From: Glebionis coronaria
Taxonomy: Eukaryota; Streptophyta; Magnoliopsida; Asterales; Asteraceae
Assembly: GCA_025667525.1 (NCBI GenBank)
Contig: CM046876.1
Span: forward strand, 25,321,224 to 25,385,223
Length of the DNA: 64,000 nucleotides
Reading direction: 5' to 3'
Position numbers and translations under genes: made by a program. The notes under the pieces were generated by a model. It made no database searches and had not been told where the DNA came from. It saw nothing but the letters and a program-made list of their open reading frames with translations. How positions within the stretch are numbered: position 1 is the first letter of the stretch; each line of letters starts with the position of its first letter. Shown piece after piece: positions 62,949 through 64,000 of the stretch.

Positions 62949-64000
62949 GAACTTGTATTTCACGATATTCACACTCATAAATACATAAAACTAGTGATAA
63001 AGCCAGGATTTCATATAAGGGTGGACCAAATATATACGTAACTATTAACTAATAAAATGTCGTCGGGAACTCATGATAAAATTGTAAAACCCGCATACTT
63101 TTACCATAAACAGTACTCTTAGTAAACATATGTACAAACTAAAACTTTCCTTTTATAGCATGAACACGTGTCACGAGTATTAATTACAGGAACTACGTAT
63201 GTGTTATTGCACGATAAGTATTAAGTACGTGATATTACACGATAATTATTGACCATAATAATTATAATAATGAACATGAAATCATGAATGTTAGATCACG
63301 AACACGTAACTACGTATGTATTTATTAGTATACGATAAATATTGTTTACGTACAAGTAATTATTATAACACGAATAATTAATTACGTTATAACAAGAAAA
63401 CGCTAACGAATCTACGCGTGAATATAAGACATGAAAAATGTACGGGTTTCTCTCGTGGGCCGCTTATAGCCGCGGACACAAGGATAAGGACGGGCCAAGC
63501 CCATGTTTGTTTTTACCAAAAAGGAAAAATGGAAAAACTTTTTTCATTTTACAAAGTTTTCTAAAAATTAAAACCCTAATCCTCCTTGCCTCTCTTCCTT
63601 GGCGCCGGCTACCAAGAGCACCACCAAGGTGGTTTGTTGATTTTGATTATTTGAAATCAAGTGTTAGTGTTGGTGTTATTATTCTTATTTGATTCACGCA
63701 TTCGGTAAATTCTTTAATCTTTTTCTTTTATTCTTTTTATTTAAATCAAGAACACATGAACATGGGTAACAAAAACAAGTAATTAACATGTTAGAAATCA
63801 TGGTGTAATAAAACGAATGGTTTAGGGTTCGGGTTTGGTTTGGCCGACGCAAGAATCGAGAGCCCCAGGCTCTCGGTGGTCGTTGTATCACCACCAACCG
63901 AGACCTCAATGGTCTCGGTGTGGGCTGTGGTGTCTCGGAAGCAGGGAACAAGGACCCCGACGCAAGTCGAGGTGGCCTTGTGGTTCGGTTGGTCTCGGCG
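62949..64000. other. Right edge without clear gene
   Basis: 62949-63420 is AT-rich with repeated CACGATAATTATT/ACGTAT words. From 63430 the GC content rises. A stretch with AAACCCTAATCC, pyrimidine runs and, from 63860, repeated TCTCGG words begins; it may be the start of another LTR element or a gene leader, but the window ends first. Confidence 0.35.

Noticed and set aside
63438..63692. 84-aa ORF near the right edge
   Set aside because: No domain recognised. The sequence has leader-like pyrimidine runs and AAACCCTAA, and the window ends before any gene could be confirmed.

Overview
This window is a repeat-dominated piece of a higher-plant nuclear genome. It is AT-rich, has spliceosomal introns with GT/AG borders, one plant-type gene and many layers of transposons. 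An Asteraceae host is likely but inferred: the gag-like ORF at 45.4-47.5 kb and the antisense 'gypsy-type transposase' gene at 2-4.8 kb both resemble proteins I know mainly from that family. No bacterial genes, CRISPR arrays, rRNA or tRNA genes were seen.

Layout. 1-5934: right part of a Ty3/gypsy element (Tat-like), with integrase on the + strand, then a five-exon antisense gene with its own TATA box, a polypurine tract and a 3' LTR. 5938-9000: two direct-repeat copies around fragments of cellular genes (CSN6-like on +, protein-kinase-like on -). 9795-24411: a 14.6-kb block bounded by two outward-facing Helitron 3' ends of one family. It holds minus-strand fragments of phospholipase D and dienelactone hydrolase genes, a 446-bp tandem duplication, a hAT-type MITE, and the only apparently intact cellular gene, a nine-exon serine carboxypeptidase-like gene (17818-21035, 448 aa) whose catalytic Ser is Gly. 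24.4-29.85 kb: AT-rich DNA, a second hAT MITE, and decayed exons resembling TSL-kinase-interacting protein and a Helitron RPA-like protein.

29853-56325: a 26.5-kb composite insertion flanked by one 5-bp target duplication (ATCTA). It is a minus-strand chromovirus (Tekay/Del-like) in the order LTR-internal-LTR-internal-LTR. The pol remnants carry stops, yet the LTRs differ at only about a dozen sites by eye. The second internal region is itself split by a 6.8-kb copia-like element (44321-51157) with apparently identical 301-bp LTRs, a 14-bp minisatellite leader, one long gag-like ORF, no recognisable pol, and an array of inverted-repeat hairpins. 56.3-63 kb: continuation of the Helitron remains, with a two-domain B3 pseudogene, a PIF1-like helicase remnant, two Helitron 3' ends, a third hAT MITE and an older helicase remnant. 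The last kilobase shows no clear gene.

Almost every coding trace other than the carboxypeptidase-like gene, the integrase fragment and the gag-like ORF is broken. The order of events can be read from nesting: Helitron remains and a 145-bp tandem repeat first, then the chromovirus, then duplication of its internal region plus one LTR, then the copia-like insertion into one of the two copies.
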